A stretch of DNA of 64,000 nucleotides, from the NCBI RefSeq assembly GCF_000002985.6, contig NC_003283.11:6262001-6326000 (forward strand). Reading direction: 5' to 3'. Made by a program: the position numbers and the translations under genes. The DNA is from Caenorhabditis elegans. Taxonomy: Eukaryota; Nematoda; Chromadorea; Rhabditida; Rhabditidae. The notes beneath the pieces are model-generated. The model saw only the letters and a program-made list of their open reading frames with translations. It was not told the origin of the DNA and made no database searches. The number at the start of each line of letters is the position of its first letter. Within the stretch, counting starts at the first letter, position 1. This document shows, piece after piece, positions 12,848 to 24,434 of this stretch.

Positions 12848-14422
12848 GATTTAACTTGATGCGGTTTTCAAAAAAGATTGTCTTTCATTATAATAATTCA
12901 CTCAATAAACTGTTCATCGGGATTCATATACCAAAAGTCACATAAAATATTTCAGGTACAAAGCTAACGTTTATTTTTTCGCAAATCTTCCACACAATGG
13001 AGATGGTAAGAAGTTTGTTAGGCCGAACGTTTAATTAGTTTCAATAAGAAGATTCTGATTGTGAGCACTATTAAAAATTTTATAATAATAACATTTTTGG
13101 TGTCCACAAAACAGGTTCCTGTTTTTAGTTCTTTCCAGCTTTGTCCATTATTCTGTCACATTTTCGTCTCACTTCTCGCCTACGCGACCGTTCATTTACT
13201 ATTTATTACAACCTTTCCCATTATTCTGTAACGTTTTCCAAGCTTTCATCTGTGTTCTTTTAACTTTCTCTATTACCCCCCAATGTTATCTAATTGCTCT
13301 TTCTCACCTAATAAAAAAGAGAAAGTTGGCGTCTTGTTTGGAGCTGCAACTGCAATCTTTGCTTATCAGCTTCTTTTCCTGGTTTCCTGATTGTCAGGTG
13401 ACCGTCGCGACCGTTAAATACCCACCATAATAACTATGACGTGGTAAGGAATCAGTATTGCGGCGACTTTCGAAAACTATACATGAGACGCATTGTTTCA
13501 AAAGATGATTCCGATCAGTGTGAGAAACCGGTTATTTTTGATAAGTGTTCGTTGAACTGCACTGATTTTGCTGTGACCTGTTGCATATGTGCTGAGGGAC
13601 TACAATGAAATTATCGTAATTTCTTATAGTCACAGAATACGTAGATACTAAAAGTTATCATCACGAGTCGTTTTTTCTGGGGACTCGTGGTGAAAGTTTC
13701 TGCAGGTAATACTTTATCATAAAGGGCAAAGAACTGGTTCCAAAGAGACATCAAAATTTATCCAAAGAGACATCAAATAAAAAATTTGAGTTTTAACATT
13801 CTTGGATCCAGGCAGGGTTGGATTTTGAAAAATATCAAAATATTTCGCCTAGCAGAGTTACTTACCTAATTGAGTCAGCTAGGTTTCTGTCTCCAATTAT
13901 AATCTTTTATCTGCAATTATAATTTCAAATATTGGACAAGTGCTCAAAAATTGTGTCAAAGTTATCAAATTGCCGAAACAAATTGGTTACTTTGTAAAAT
14001 CATAGAAAACTATCGCGGCTGAAAAAAAAATGCGTTTTTAAAATTACAAGATTCCACAGAACATGATCAATGAGCTAATTTAGCGTTCGTATTATATGAA
14101 GACCAATAGTTCAGCTGACACAATTAAACAGCAATTTCATTTTCAAATCAACAAAAATAATCACTTATCACAGTTCTTCTAGTCAATTTCTTTGATGTGG
14201 GAAATCATGCTAAAGTTCATTTGCTGATAATCATTTATTTGTGCCTCTTAGCCGCCTGCGCTCTTTTCTCCGGGTTTCAGTTCAAACAAGCACAGTAATT
14301 TAGTTGATAACCTTGAACAAGTCTTTCTCTCTCTCTGACATATAAACACTTTCCAAAAACCCGCCCATCTTCTTATCTCTTGAAGTGGTCTCGTGATTTT
14401 TAGTCGGACTGCATATAAGGGC
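12848..14422. other. Intergenic region without a clear gene
   Basis: About 1.6 kb. It contains the 3' end of the VWA gene (AATAAA at 12904-12909) and then non-coding AT-rich sequence. A CT-rich, promoter-like block lies at 14240-14400 just before a small ORF. No RNA gene, transposon terminus or long repeat was recognised. Confidence 0.5.
12904..12909 (+). terminator. Polyadenylation signal of the VWA gene
   Basis: AATAAA lies 57 nt after the stop codon in plus orientation, a normal distance for a worm 3' UTR. Confidence 0.65.
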
Positions 14423-14593
14423 ATGTCCAAGCCTCTAACATCATCATCATCGTACATACAAGTTCTCCTATTTCTGTCCTATTCTGTAGAGACTCGGAAT
14501 GTCCTCAGTCTACCACATGGTCGTCGATCATGGCAAATCGGAGGCGATGTGAGAGGCGATGGATACTCTGGACGTCTTAACATCCCTTTGTGA
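14423..14593 (+). CDS. Possible small secreted peptide ORF (56 aa), uncertain
   Basis: A single-exon ORF of 56 codons. Residues about 11-21 (YIQVLLFLSYS) are hydrophobic like a weak signal peptide, and the tail contains LPHGRRSW, where GRR resembles a neuropeptide amidation and cleavage site, followed by a Gly-rich stretch. CATATAAGG lies only about 10 bp upstream of the ATG, too close for a TATA box serving this start, and AATAAA lies near 14648. It could equally be leader sequence of the downstream DUF1248 gene or chance. I do not recognise the peptide; splicing support and conservation are unknown. Confidence 0.25.
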   Translation: MSKPLTSSSSYIQVLLFLSYSVETRNVLSLPHGRRSWQIGGDVRGDGYSGRLNIPL

Positions 14594-14897
14594 ACGTCCT
14601 CATTTGTGTTCTTGTTAGTTTGAGTACAATATTATATATTTTTGAAAATAAACAAAAACACGTGTACTCAATCTAACTTTGAATCTAATCACAGCTCATT
14701 TCCTATAGGTCATTCTTCATTTTCTCCGTCGTAAAGAAGACAGATGCTCCCAAATGGTCTATGCCAGGACCATTTGTGCCGATGCTCGCTTTCAAATGGA
14801 ATCTGGAATCCAATAGATTTTCCAGAACTACCCAACTAATAGCATCAAATTCCAGAACTACCAATTCCCCAACATACCAGCACCAGTAACCAGAGAA

Positions 14898-16007
14898 ATG
14901 GGTGTGACTACAGATCTAAACGTGCCAAAAGGCATCAAAGTTGTGCTCAACCCTACACAAGAGTATTTCGATCAATTCCAGGAGTGGATCACCGAAACGG
15001 AACGCTGGAACTACCGACGGACCGAGTATAAGCTGTGGTGCACTGCATTCGAGAAATTCTGGTTGTACATGGCCATCGACGAGGAAAACGACGAGTGTGT
15101 CAGTGTTGTCTCACTGGCTCTTCAAAGAAACTCTGATGGCAAGAAGCTTTACTCGATCGGAAACTACTACTGCGTGCCGGAATGGAGGGGAAGAGGTGTC
15201 AGCAACAAATTATTTGTACAGGTTATGAAACACGTGGGAAAAGAGAATTGTACACTGTTTGGAGCTGTCAAAATGTCCCCTCTATACGCTACACGCTTTA
15301 ACTTTGCTTTAATGAACGAATTCTGGCACATGTTTGCCGATATCGATGTTGTTGATCTCGTGATTCCGGCTATGCCAAACGGGTTTACTTGCAAGGTAAT
15401 TTAGAAAATCATTGAACTCGAGAATAGAAATATACGTACAAAAAACAAATGGTTTTTGAACTTTAATCAATCTAGTTAAAATGTTGTTACCAAATCATTT
15501 CATTCCAGAAAATTGAAGACAACGACTGGGAGAAACTTCACGAGTATGACGAAACTATTTGCGATCTCGATCGTAGAAAGTTTATGAAAATGAATTTAAG
15601 CGTTGCTGGAACGATTGCACGCATTGTTTTCAATGAATCAGGAAAAATCGTTGGATTTGGAGCCATTAAAATGGCAACTGGAAATGAGCTCATCATGTCC
15701 CCATTGTATGCTGAAACACTTGATGCCGCTACTGCTCTGATGTCAACTCTCCTGAAAGGAATCCCTGCGATCCTTTCGTTTTCTAGTCTAATTACGATCT
15801 ACCCAGACGTCAATAACGACGTGCCACGGTAATCAGTTACAGTACTCTGGACCTATTAAAAATTCAATTTTCAGCTTGTTATCGTTAATAAGTAATAATA
15901 ATTATGAGACACATCAAGCATATCGTCATCAGTTCACCGAGGAAATGATGGACTTCCCACAGCACAAGATCTACGGAACCGACGAAATTTCACACAGTCC
16001 ATGTTAA
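14898..16007 (+). CDS. DUF1248 family protein, GNAT acetyltransferase-like
   Basis: Three exons, 14898-15395, 15509-15828 and 15875-16007, give 316 residues. The start is the first ATG after an in-frame stop-rich leader. The N-terminal half contains YYCVPEWRGRGVSNKLF at about residues 90-106, matching the acetyl-CoA-binding motif A (R/Q-x-x-G-x-G/A) of GNAT N-acetyltransferases. The second half repeats a GNAT-like arrangement (GKIVGFGAIKMATGNEL) and then FTEEMMDFPQHKIYGTDEIS, a tail recalled from nematode DUF1248 proteins. The family is expanded in Caenorhabditis; its substrates are, to my knowledge, unassigned. Whether this one is catalytically active cannot be told from sequence. Confidence 0.88.
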
Positions 16008-17061
16008 ATGTTTTCCAAATTCCGTTCTGATTTCTAAAATTCAATTTGAAAAAAAAACTTTAGATGTTGCTTCTTATAACTTGATACATGTTAACTATAC
16101 TATTTTCTGTTTGTCAGAGAATTTTTATAGGGTTGAAAAATGAATAATTGGCCCGTAGAGAAGAAAGACTAATAGAAGGGATACGGTATGCTATCATGAA
16201 CAAAATTTTTTGAGAATAGCGGTTTTTCAATGATCACTACATTTTTAACATCGCACAGTAGTTTACAGATCAATGCATTTCAGATACTAACATTTTATGA
16301 TGTTGACATGTTTCATTAAAATGTTAATACAGCCTATATTGAAATGATTGTTGATACCGAAGCATTTAGATCAGGCTTTACAAACTTACGTTTGTTCTTA
16401 CACGGGAAACCAATTAGTCTGTTGGCTTTGGATACGGTTAAAAAACATTCAGAAGAAAAAATATTTTAGGAGCACAGGTCTAGTAGTACTGTGAGTCTAA
16501 TCTCCAATTAACCAAAAACACCAAACCTTTGACTTTTTGCCATAGTGCAGAAATGAAGCGAGATGCCGGCGTGAGGCGGGCAGGTTGAAGCCAGTCGTCA
16601 GGCCCTGAAACCGCGCCTGCCTCCCATGAAAGCCCTAAGTATAACTCCAGTAGAAACGAAGGTAAAATAGAGATCAAAAAAGAAAATACGGTATGTACAT
16701 ATAAACCAAGACCAACTGTTTGAAAACATTTTGACCGTCACAATTTTATTTGCAACCAATTCACGCGGTACTAATGAGGGACAGACTGCACTCCTATAGA
16801 TGCTCAAACATCGATGTCTTCTACTCCTACCTAATAAAACATCGCATAGTAATGATATCACATAAACCTACACATGTTTGATTATTAGTTTTATCTTTCT
16901 TCCTCGGATACGGTCTTCATCTGATACTCAATTTGCGTAAATCAGCTTCTCGCCTACACAACGTCAGTTATCAGTGTGCAGGACGCAGTTCATAACACAC
17001 GCCGATGAGGTGTGACCCTATAAAAAGCAAAGCCGATGCCGTGCTCTTCAATCATTCCATC
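16008..17061. other. Intergenic region with a GC-rich dispersed repeat
   Basis: About 1.05 kb between the DUF1248 gene and the lipase. At 16557-16630 there is a GC-rich patch (GCGTGAGGCGGGCAGG and GCGCCTGCCTCCCATG) standing out from AT-rich flanks; it resembles the dispersed GGCAGGC-type repeats of the worm genome. The last 100 bp (GTGACCCTATAAAAAGC at about 17012) carry a TATAAA box roughly 40 bp before the lipase start, consistent with its promoter. Confidence 0.55.
17020..17027 (+). promoter_or_regulatory. TATA box of the lipase gene
   Basis: CTATAAAA lies about 40 bp upstream of the lipase ATG at 17062. It is well placed for a short 5' leader. Identification rests on sequence and spacing only. 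Confidence 0.5.
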
Positions 17062-18146
17062 ATGCTCTTCTCACTTTTCGCTTTTCTTGTAATCAGCTGT
17101 CAAGCAGCATCAGGCGTCAACGGACCATTGACTACAGATTTTCAGAATTGGCTGAAAATGTGAGTTCAAATCCTATTTGTGTCTGAAAAAGAGTTAAATT
17201 TCAGTAATGGTTATGACAGCTATGATTTCGTTCGAAGCGATTATGGAGTCAAAGGAAGTTATGGTGGTTTTACTAAAACCATCACTAAAGCAAGTAAAAC
17301 TCCTGTAATATTTATTCATGGAAACTCTGACAGTGCACTTAAAACATCATCAATGGCCACAGGTTGGGACAACACCATTTCATACTTTTCAACTCAAGGA
17401 TTTACTTCTGCGGAATTATATGCCACATCTTGGCAGGATACAAATTCTCTAAAAGCTGAAACAAGAACACATGATTGCAAAGATCTGACTCGTCTACGAA
17501 AATTCTTTGAAGCTGTTCTAGCATACACAGGATATGCTAAAGTATCGGTGATCAGTCACAGTATGGGAGTGACTCTTGGAAGAAAGGTTATACAAGGTGG
17601 AATTGTGAATGGGACTGATGGAAACTGCAATTTGGGAGTATCAATCAGTGGCAAAGTTGATGTGTTCGTTGGAATTGCTGGTGCTAACTATGGTCTTTGT
17701 GGATGCGCAGGAACAGTCGGCTTGTTTGCTCCCACTTGCAACAAAAAGAATGGCTTTTGGCCTGGAGATTCGTGTGGAGGCTATACATCATCATTCTGTG
17801 GTTATTCATCTACTCCCTGCAATGGAATTTCCAAATACTCGAACCTTCTCAATGATATGAACAACTCGAACAAAAAGGAAGCCTCTTACATTTTCAGTAC
17901 TTGGAGTAAAGGTTTGTTATAATTTTTTATTATAATTTTTTCTTTTCGTTTCATTTTTCTATCGTGCTTAGTTTTTATTTTTTAGCCGACGATCTCATTG
18001 GTAACAGTGATATTGTATGGGGCCGACCAACTTCTCTCATCCCACTCAGCGACGGAAAGATCATTTACGAAAAACTAACTCATATGCAAAGCAAAGAAAA
18101 CACAGCGATCGACCAGTACAAAATGGTCACTTCTAAGAAAGTCTGA
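17062..18146 (+). CDS. Secreted class 2 lipase (lips family)
   Basis: Three exons, 17062-17159, 17205-17911 and 17986-18146, give 321 residues. Residues 1-15 form a signal peptide (MLFSLFAFLVISCQA). Alpha/beta-hydrolase landmarks: oxyanion strand PVIFIHGNSD at about 66-75; nucleophile elbow VISHSMG with Ser152 (S-x-S-x-G, a variant of G-x-S-x-G); candidate His at about 301 (LTHMQS). Six or more cysteines in the 215-255 loop region suggest disulphides in an extracellular enzyme. The family (Lipase_2, worm lips genes) hydrolyses lipid esters and many members are gut-expressed; the substrate here is unknown. AATAAA at 18225-18230 marks the 3' end. Confidence 0.9.
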
Positions 18147-18224
18147 TGTATTGAAACAGAAAGTTTCAGTTTGCATGTCTGTAAATTATCATTGTGTATG
18201 TCATTAATCTGTGTGTATCGGTAA

Positions 18225-18230
18225 AATAAA
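18225..18230 (+). terminator. Polyadenylation signal of the lipase gene
   Basis: AATAAA lies 79 nt after the stop codon. The downstream neighbour is on the opposite strand, so it can only serve the lipase. Confidence 0.7.
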
Positions 18231-18392
18231 CCCCTCGTTGAAAATGTGTGATGATTCGGGATTATTGTTGAGCAGTGCTGATAAGGTTTTTTTTTTCTCG
18301 TTTTATTTATGAAAGATTAAAATGTCACATGTTCAAAGAAATTTATGAATTCCTGCAAATGTTGAAAAAAATCACACAATTAATACGCTTCA

Positions 18393-19136
18393 TCATGATA
18401 CCCTGTCCTCGCACGAGATTGTATGAACTGAAAATCCATTATTATTATTTCTAAATTTTCTAATAGATAGGTTTACTTTTGGAACTTGATGACCGTAACG
18501 ATTCCGGAGAAAAGTGTGATATTTAGAAATGAATATGATGAAGAGAAGACAGCATATACATGCAAAAAGGCACAGTCCCATCACATAAATAATGATTGTT
18601 TCCTCATACTCATCAGTCCTATAATCCTTTGAAACAACCAATATCCGCGCGAGAAGAACTCCAAATGCCAGAAGATTCATGAATATTCCGACGACGAGAG
18701 CCGTGAAGTTTGGCACCACAAACACAGGACGATAATATTTGAATGACAAGACAAGGATGAGAATTGAAAAAAGCCAAAATGATCCGAATCCGACATACCA
18801 AGCCATGCCGAGCTCTACCCAAGACTCACTCCAGATGGTTGCGTTGAATTTTAGAGTACCATTCTGAAATTAATACAGTAATCAAATGACAATTTATTCT
18901 AAGATTTACCGCAGCTGCCTGTGCTGTTGCATTATAAGGAGTTCTGGGATACACAGTCTGCCATGTTCGATAACGATCAAGAATAAGACCAGTACTTGAA
19001 AGGGTCAGCACAAGAACAATGAGCTGAAAATTGCGAATGTTTTTGATTTCCGTTAGTTGAATAGCCAAATTACCTGAAGACTGGTTACAACTCCAGCAGA
19101 TGTTACAACATTACACCCGCACACTTTATCAGTCAT
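18393..19136 (-). CDS. Four-transmembrane protein of unknown function
   Basis: Three exons on the minus strand, 19136-19074, 19023-18910 and 18863-18393, encode 215 residues. Hydrophobic segments: QLIVLVLTLSSTGLILD; WYVGFGSFWLFSILILVLSF; NFTALVVGIFMNLLAFGVLL; and YVMGLCLFACICCLLFIIFI. NAT and NGT sequons fall between segments 1 and 2, suggesting an extracellular loop. The C-tail is basic, then acidic (SCEDRVS). I do not recognise a named family; the topology resembles nematode-specific tetraspan proteins. It is divergent from the SPE-42-like gene with about 285 bp between the starts, so the two may share a promoter and possibly a sperm expression pattern, which is inference. Confidence 0.78.
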
Positions 19137-19421
19137 TTTTAAAAAAAGTTGTTTTCCAAGGGGATTAGGAAAAAATAACAACGAAATAAGTGAAGAAGCT
19201 TGTGGAAAAGCGGGAATATGAGTTTCAAATAGAACCACTGAAGAATATTTAACGATAGTTTCTTTTGTTATTGAAAAATCCCCATTGTTTTTAAACAAAC
19301 CAAAAACTCCATGGAAACGTCTCCACGCGTAATTGTACGTGATGTCTTCTTACGTTTCAAGTCAAAAACACAGGGAAATGGACAATGATTGCGTGGAAAT
19401 CAATTATTTCGAAGTTTTCAG
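19137..19421. promoter_or_regulatory. Compact divergent promoter
   Basis: Only 285 bp separate the start of the minus-strand tetraspan gene from that of the plus-strand SPE-42-like gene. All core promoter sequence for both must lie here or inside the genes. I recognise no specific factor site. Confidence 0.5.
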
Positions 19422-22400
19422 ATGGGATTTTTCGATGATAAAAAACGGGATGAAGTTCGAAGACGAGAAAATATAGGTTTTCTGACAGACTATTTGGTTA
19501 GAAGGTAAGAAAACGTTAAGGAAACAATTCTTACTGATAATTTCAGCGAAGTGAGTGATTATTACCGCCTCCGGCTTCTCGTGAACTTTCTGTTCGGCCT
19601 CTTGATTTCCTCCTCCCTTTATCATGCTGGCTGGAAAAACTTGAACTTTGGAGATTTTGACTATACTTATGGGCTGATCGTTAAATGGACTATTGTTGCT
19701 TTCTCCACTTATGCCTTTGCAGTGAGCCCGGTTTGAAAAACCTCTAATTTATGAAATAAGTTAAAATTTTCCAGATTTTTCGATGTGCTCTGTTTTGTGT
19801 ATTAATTGGCGCGTTTGGCAAACAAGGACAATGTAAAGCTTTGATAATTTATTTGCGGAATGACTAGAATAACTTATTTCTAGATCCGTTCACTATGTTA
19901 GTTATGAGCAACCTCCAAGAGGGACCAATTTCAAATATGATGTCAAACTATGAAACAACGTCTGAGATTGTGATGTGTCATATTGAGTTACAATCCAAGA
20001 TCACTGCAAATCGTGTAGCTTTATTAACAGGGCCATTGGAGGAGTTGATCGAAAAGTTGATGGGTAACTATATTGTTAACTAATAACCTCTTTGAACAAA
20101 AAGTTATTTCAGCAAAAGGAATTCGAGCAATGAAAGCAGTTTCTCGAGAGACTAGAGCTCTGATAACACCTTTTATGGAACTTCTAAAAACTGAGAAGAC
20201 TAAAATAGACAAGAAAATTGAAATTGAAAGAGGACAATTGGAAGATATCGAAAAACGGAAACAACGAATCTTGAAGATGTGGGAGAAGTCCATGAATCGA
20301 TCGCTTACAGAGGAAGATCAGATTGCCGGGGAGCTGTTACCTGCTGAAGATCTTATAGACAATGTTACCATTGGAGAGCCTCCAGTCTGGAAGAAATTTA
20401 AGACACCGGTGGGTGCAAGTGAAACTGAAAAGGATTTATTGGAGAACATTTCAGCTTATTCAAAAAATGGCAGATAAGATGTCTAGAAACTGTGAACAGA
20501 TGTTTAATAAGGGAATCGATAAGTGCAGAAATCTTGCTGCGGAGCTTGTGGTATGAAACGTTACACAATATAGTTATCTTATTTCAAGATAATCGTTTCT
20601 TTTCTCAAAATTATCCATTTTACCGTTCTGTTCGTTTTTAGAAAAAAAATTAAATGAACTTTCGAGAAAAGAAACTTTCTCGTAAGAACCCTAACTCTAA
20701 TATTTTTCTCTCTCTCTCGGTGATGTTTCGATATGATATTTATTTTCAGTCTTCGTGTAAAGATGCAATTATTTGGCCTATTGAAGCATTCATCTGTCCC
20801 AAATTAAACGTCGAAGGCGTCTGCGATGTAAATTTTTCCCAATAATTCAACTGCCTAATCACAAATTTTCAGGCAGTCGAAAGAAGGGTTCAGTCCATGA
20901 ATATTTGCAGAAATCAGCTGGAGGAAAGTCACGTGGATCCATCTATCGAAAAAGATGTTACTGATGTGATGAAATTGACAGAGGAACTGGAACAAAACAG
21001 TAATATTGAATTGCATTCTGTTAGGGTTGAAACGCCACGAGTAGCCATTGAATATAGACTTTCGGATTTGAAAATCAAAATTCGAGCTGCTAATCTTTAT
21101 TTCAAGGTATTTCATTTTATTTTATTACTGCTATGAATTCCGTTTTCAGAGTATTGTTGGAGTTTCAAAGCAAATCTTTCAAGCATTCTTTATATACTTT
21201 GTCTATACCATTTTTCGCGATTCTGTCGGGATGATCCGGAAGTATCAGGAGGACGTCGCATTTTCCAATTCTTTTGTTACAAAGTTATTAATTCAATTTA
21301 CAATTGGGTTCTCAAATGACTTGATTTTCAGAGAGTTTTGGATGATTGATAGATTTCGACAAGCTCGAGGACAAACTCACTTATCGCATTTTTCAAAGCA
21401 AGAGAAACGTGAGTGGCGAGTAATGGAAGTATTTAGGTGATTGTCTAAAACAAACAATATAATTTACTCAAAATATTTTCCAGTTTACCAACAAAAGCAG
21501 AAAGATCAAAAGCAGTTCGTCCATTTTTCCGATGGTTTATTCTAGCTCTTACCGTGTCTGTCATTATTATTCTCGACTATTATTTGTTTGTTTTCCTTGA
21601 TTCGGTATGCTAAAATTAGACATTTAACTGCGTAACAATATCTATCTTTAGGTTGTCGAGTCGGCTAGACAACAGGTTAAGCAGAAAGCGAGTGCTCCCG
21701 CTGGACTCAATATTACTGGTGAAGGAGTTCTCGCAGATTTTCTCAAGACAATGACATCGACTAATGAAACACTGGAAGTTGATCAGGTTGGCGAGAAGGA
21801 AAATTTGATAACCTATTGATATTTTCAGACGCTTTCCAATGAGCATTGTTTGCTGAAGCCATTGGCACCGAATACGGATATTCTGATCTACTGGCTGGTG
21901 ATTCCACTGTTGTTGTCATTTTTGTTTCAGGTACAAAATCTTTGGAGCTTTTCAAAAAATTACACTTTTTGAATGACTATAGCCGTTCCACCTATTGAGG
22001 CATAATCGGGTGCCTCTCACTCGTAATTTCACTCGCCCTCTTTGAAATTTGAATTTGATTGTGTAATTGAAACAACATGAGACATAGTGTCTTATAAACT
22101 CACTTGTTCCTTTCAGGTTGTGTTTTCATTTGCAATTCGTAGAATTGTGCTCAACTACTTTCTCCCCTTCATGTTCCCAATGCGATCAAAAGTTCGACTC
22201 ATTCAATTTTATAACAAAGTTCATAAAATCATCATTTTCGCGATAACACACAACTTTTTCAGTGTCTGGTTAACCGTGAGAAGCATAGAAAAGAAGCAAG
22301 AGCACGGATTCGTTTTATGGTGGATCGAAGAAGAATCGAGACGCTGCGAAAAGGGTATTCTGAATTTGCAAAGTGTTTATCGTATGAGTTTTGAATTCCA

Positions 22401-22788
22401 GAGAATTTTCGGCTGGAGGCTCTTTTCTGAAACAACACGTCTTCGAAAGAATTTTCAAGACAGCAAAATGTTTTTTATGCCAAGAGAAGACTTATGCAAG
22501 GAAACTGTTCTATTGCGCTGAAGTAAAGTGTCAATCCAGTTTTTGTAAGGATTGTGTTGAGGACAACTTTGGAAAATGCTATTCGTGTATGTTTATCAAA
22601 AAAGAAGTCACTGATCAGAAATCCAAACTATTGGTATGCAATTTTAAATTTTAAAATTCTAGCAATCTTTTCAACTAGTTTATCTCCTCTTTCATTTTCA
22701 GAATCCCGACGAAGTAAAAACGAAGGATCAATTTTTGTCATATGGAGAATTTTTGGAAAGAATTCAACAAGATCATATGCAGAAGTGA
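19422..22788 (+). CDS. DC-STAMP-domain membrane protein with C4C4 RING finger (SPE-42/SPE-49 type)
   Basis: Sixteen exons keep phase and give 785 residues: 19422-19504, 19547-19721, 19775-19832, 19884-20063, 20113-20408, 20455-20550, 20750-20827, 20873-21106, 21150-21436, 21484-21604, 21652-21786, 21829-21930, 22117-22218, 22263-22354, 22402-22633, 22702-22788. Several hydrophobic segments are visible, in exons 2-3 (LVNFLFGLLISSSLYHAGW), 9, 10 (FILALTVSVIIILDYYLFVF) and 12 (YWLVIPLLLSFLFQ). The C-terminus has eight cysteines in C4C4 RING spacing at about residues 703-745 (CFLC, FYC, VKC, FCKDC, KCYSC). This architecture and length match C. elegans SPE-42 and SPE-49, sperm proteins required at fertilisation. 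Which paralogue this is cannot be settled here. Exon 14-15 joining uses a 47-nt intron; reading through would stop. Confidence 0.88.
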
Positions 22789-23106
22789 CGATGCTTCTAG
22801 TATTCAAATCTCATCAACAAAGAAATCATAAAACACGTTCAATTCAATTTTTATTGTAAATATTTCATGAACTTTTAATGAAAGATATAAATTAATCCCT
22901 TTTGTATTCATTTCACTTTTCACATATACCCAACAAAATCAAAGTAGTCTTCGTTTCCCATTGAGCTCTTTTTGGACAGTTGGGTGTCAGATACCCGACT
23001 AGGTTTTTTTCGGAGAGCAGGAATTGAACAGATGAGAGAAAATAAATATTTCCGGTAAGGTTTAATGAAAATAAAGCTGAAAATATTATTTGAAGAAACG
23101 GGTTGA
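22789..23106. other. Short convergent intergenic region
   Basis: About 318 bp between two convergent genes. It should hold both 3' ends; I see no other feature. Confidence 0.5.
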
Positions 23107-24434
23107 TTATAGCTCCAACCTCAACATGACGCTCAAAGCCGGATAAATAGAAATGACAAAAGTTACAAAATGTTTTATGAGTTCAGCAAAAGTGTCAGAC
23201 TCATAGCTCATCACAAATGAAAATGCAACAAGAAATACGGGAAAAGCAATTACAACTGCTGGTATCAAGTTCTGAAACAATAGAAAATATGGTTCATAAC
23301 TCAACGGTATATCCACTCACTTGAAAAAGAGCAAGTAAAGTTAAATGTCTGTGAGTTTCATAACTTTTAAAAGACATGTTATTCTTTCTTCTATCAATTG
23401 CTTTCCAAACCAATCTTGATCCACAGAGATTTGATACATATATTGCAGCTAGACCAACAACAACTGATAACAAAAGTGGAACAACTTTGGGCTTCCAGAT
23501 ATCCACGTAAAAGTACACAGTTTCAGATTGAGAAGCGTATTTTCCAAGTGCGTGTGTCATGTTTTCAGCTGAGACGACGAGTAGAAATTCCTAAAGTTTG
23601 GAACAGTTTGAACATATGAATTACACAATTTTAAAAGAATGGTGAGTGTTTTAACTCTTGAAATGAGATTTTAAAGTTTTTTTACAAATTGACATTGATA
23701 TATGTTTGTTGAATTTTTGACTTTATCAACTTTTAGAAAACCATCTCACAAATGTTGCAAAAATGCATGAAAATAACCTCATTAGAGCTGGTTGCAAACC
23801 ATACTGCCAAAGTTAAAATACCAACAATCACCACATTCAGCGTCAGAAATACGAGAGCACCTCTGAAATATTTAACTTTAAAATTCCAAATCACCAATTA
23901 TTTTCTCAATAACTGACCTCCAAGAATATATTTTTTTCAAAATATGAGTCCATTGATAAAATATACAAACTCTCAAAAAGCAACAATCATTGATAGATGT
24001 GAATACTGTAATTGCAATTGCTATCGTTAGTGAAATCTGGACTTAAAATTATTAAAGGGCGTATAAACTAGAATTTGAATACCGTTGAAAATGCGTGAGC
24101 TTCACTAATTCCACCTATTGGGCTTCGAACAGCAACTGCCGATAGAGGGCAGAGAAGATCTGGGGTGACGAGTATTGCAGTTGAAAAATTGAGCAGCAGA
24201 TCACAAATCTGAAAGGAACAATTATTGAAAGACAACTTTTAAAATATGTGAGCGTACCGCTAGTTTCAGTAGAGCAAATTTGAAAAGTTTCATATCTGCA
24301 GTAGATTTGGTCATAATTGTGAAAATAAAGAACAGAGATAACAAATCACTTATTAATACTAGTATTCCGTAAAAAACCGCAAACGCCGGCTCGTCAAGCA
24401 TGACGTCTGATTCGACGGTAGATTCTTTAGCCAT
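23107..24434 (-). CDS. Serpentine chemoreceptor-like seven-helix protein (srh/sri-like)
   Basis: Six minus-strand exons, 24434-24258, 24208-24083, 24036-23918, 23862-23778, 23590-23321 and 23271-23107, encode 313 residues with phases agreeing. Hydrophobic helices: FYGILVLISDLLSLFFIFTI; ICDLLLNFSTAILVTP; ISLTIAIAITVFTS; ALVFLTLNVVIVGILTLAVW; VVPLLLSVVVGLAAIYV; LIPAVVIAFPVFLVAFSFV; HFVTFVISIYPALSVML. The pattern MKLFKFALLKL before helix 2 recalls the KTP..M..VKW..LN.H motif of SRH/SRI receptors. Length is slightly under the usual 330. Such GPCRs act in chemosensory neurons; no ligand can be inferred. No disruption seen. Confidence 0.78.

Noticed and set aside
13478-13500. ATGAGACGCATTG, resembling part of the lsy-6 microRNA
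   Set aside because: The match is short, the seed side differs, and no flanking hairpin is visible.
21277-21332. Apparent 56-nt intron within exon 9 of the SPE-42-like gene
   Set aside because: Removing it breaks the frame and meets a stop, whereas reading through stays open.
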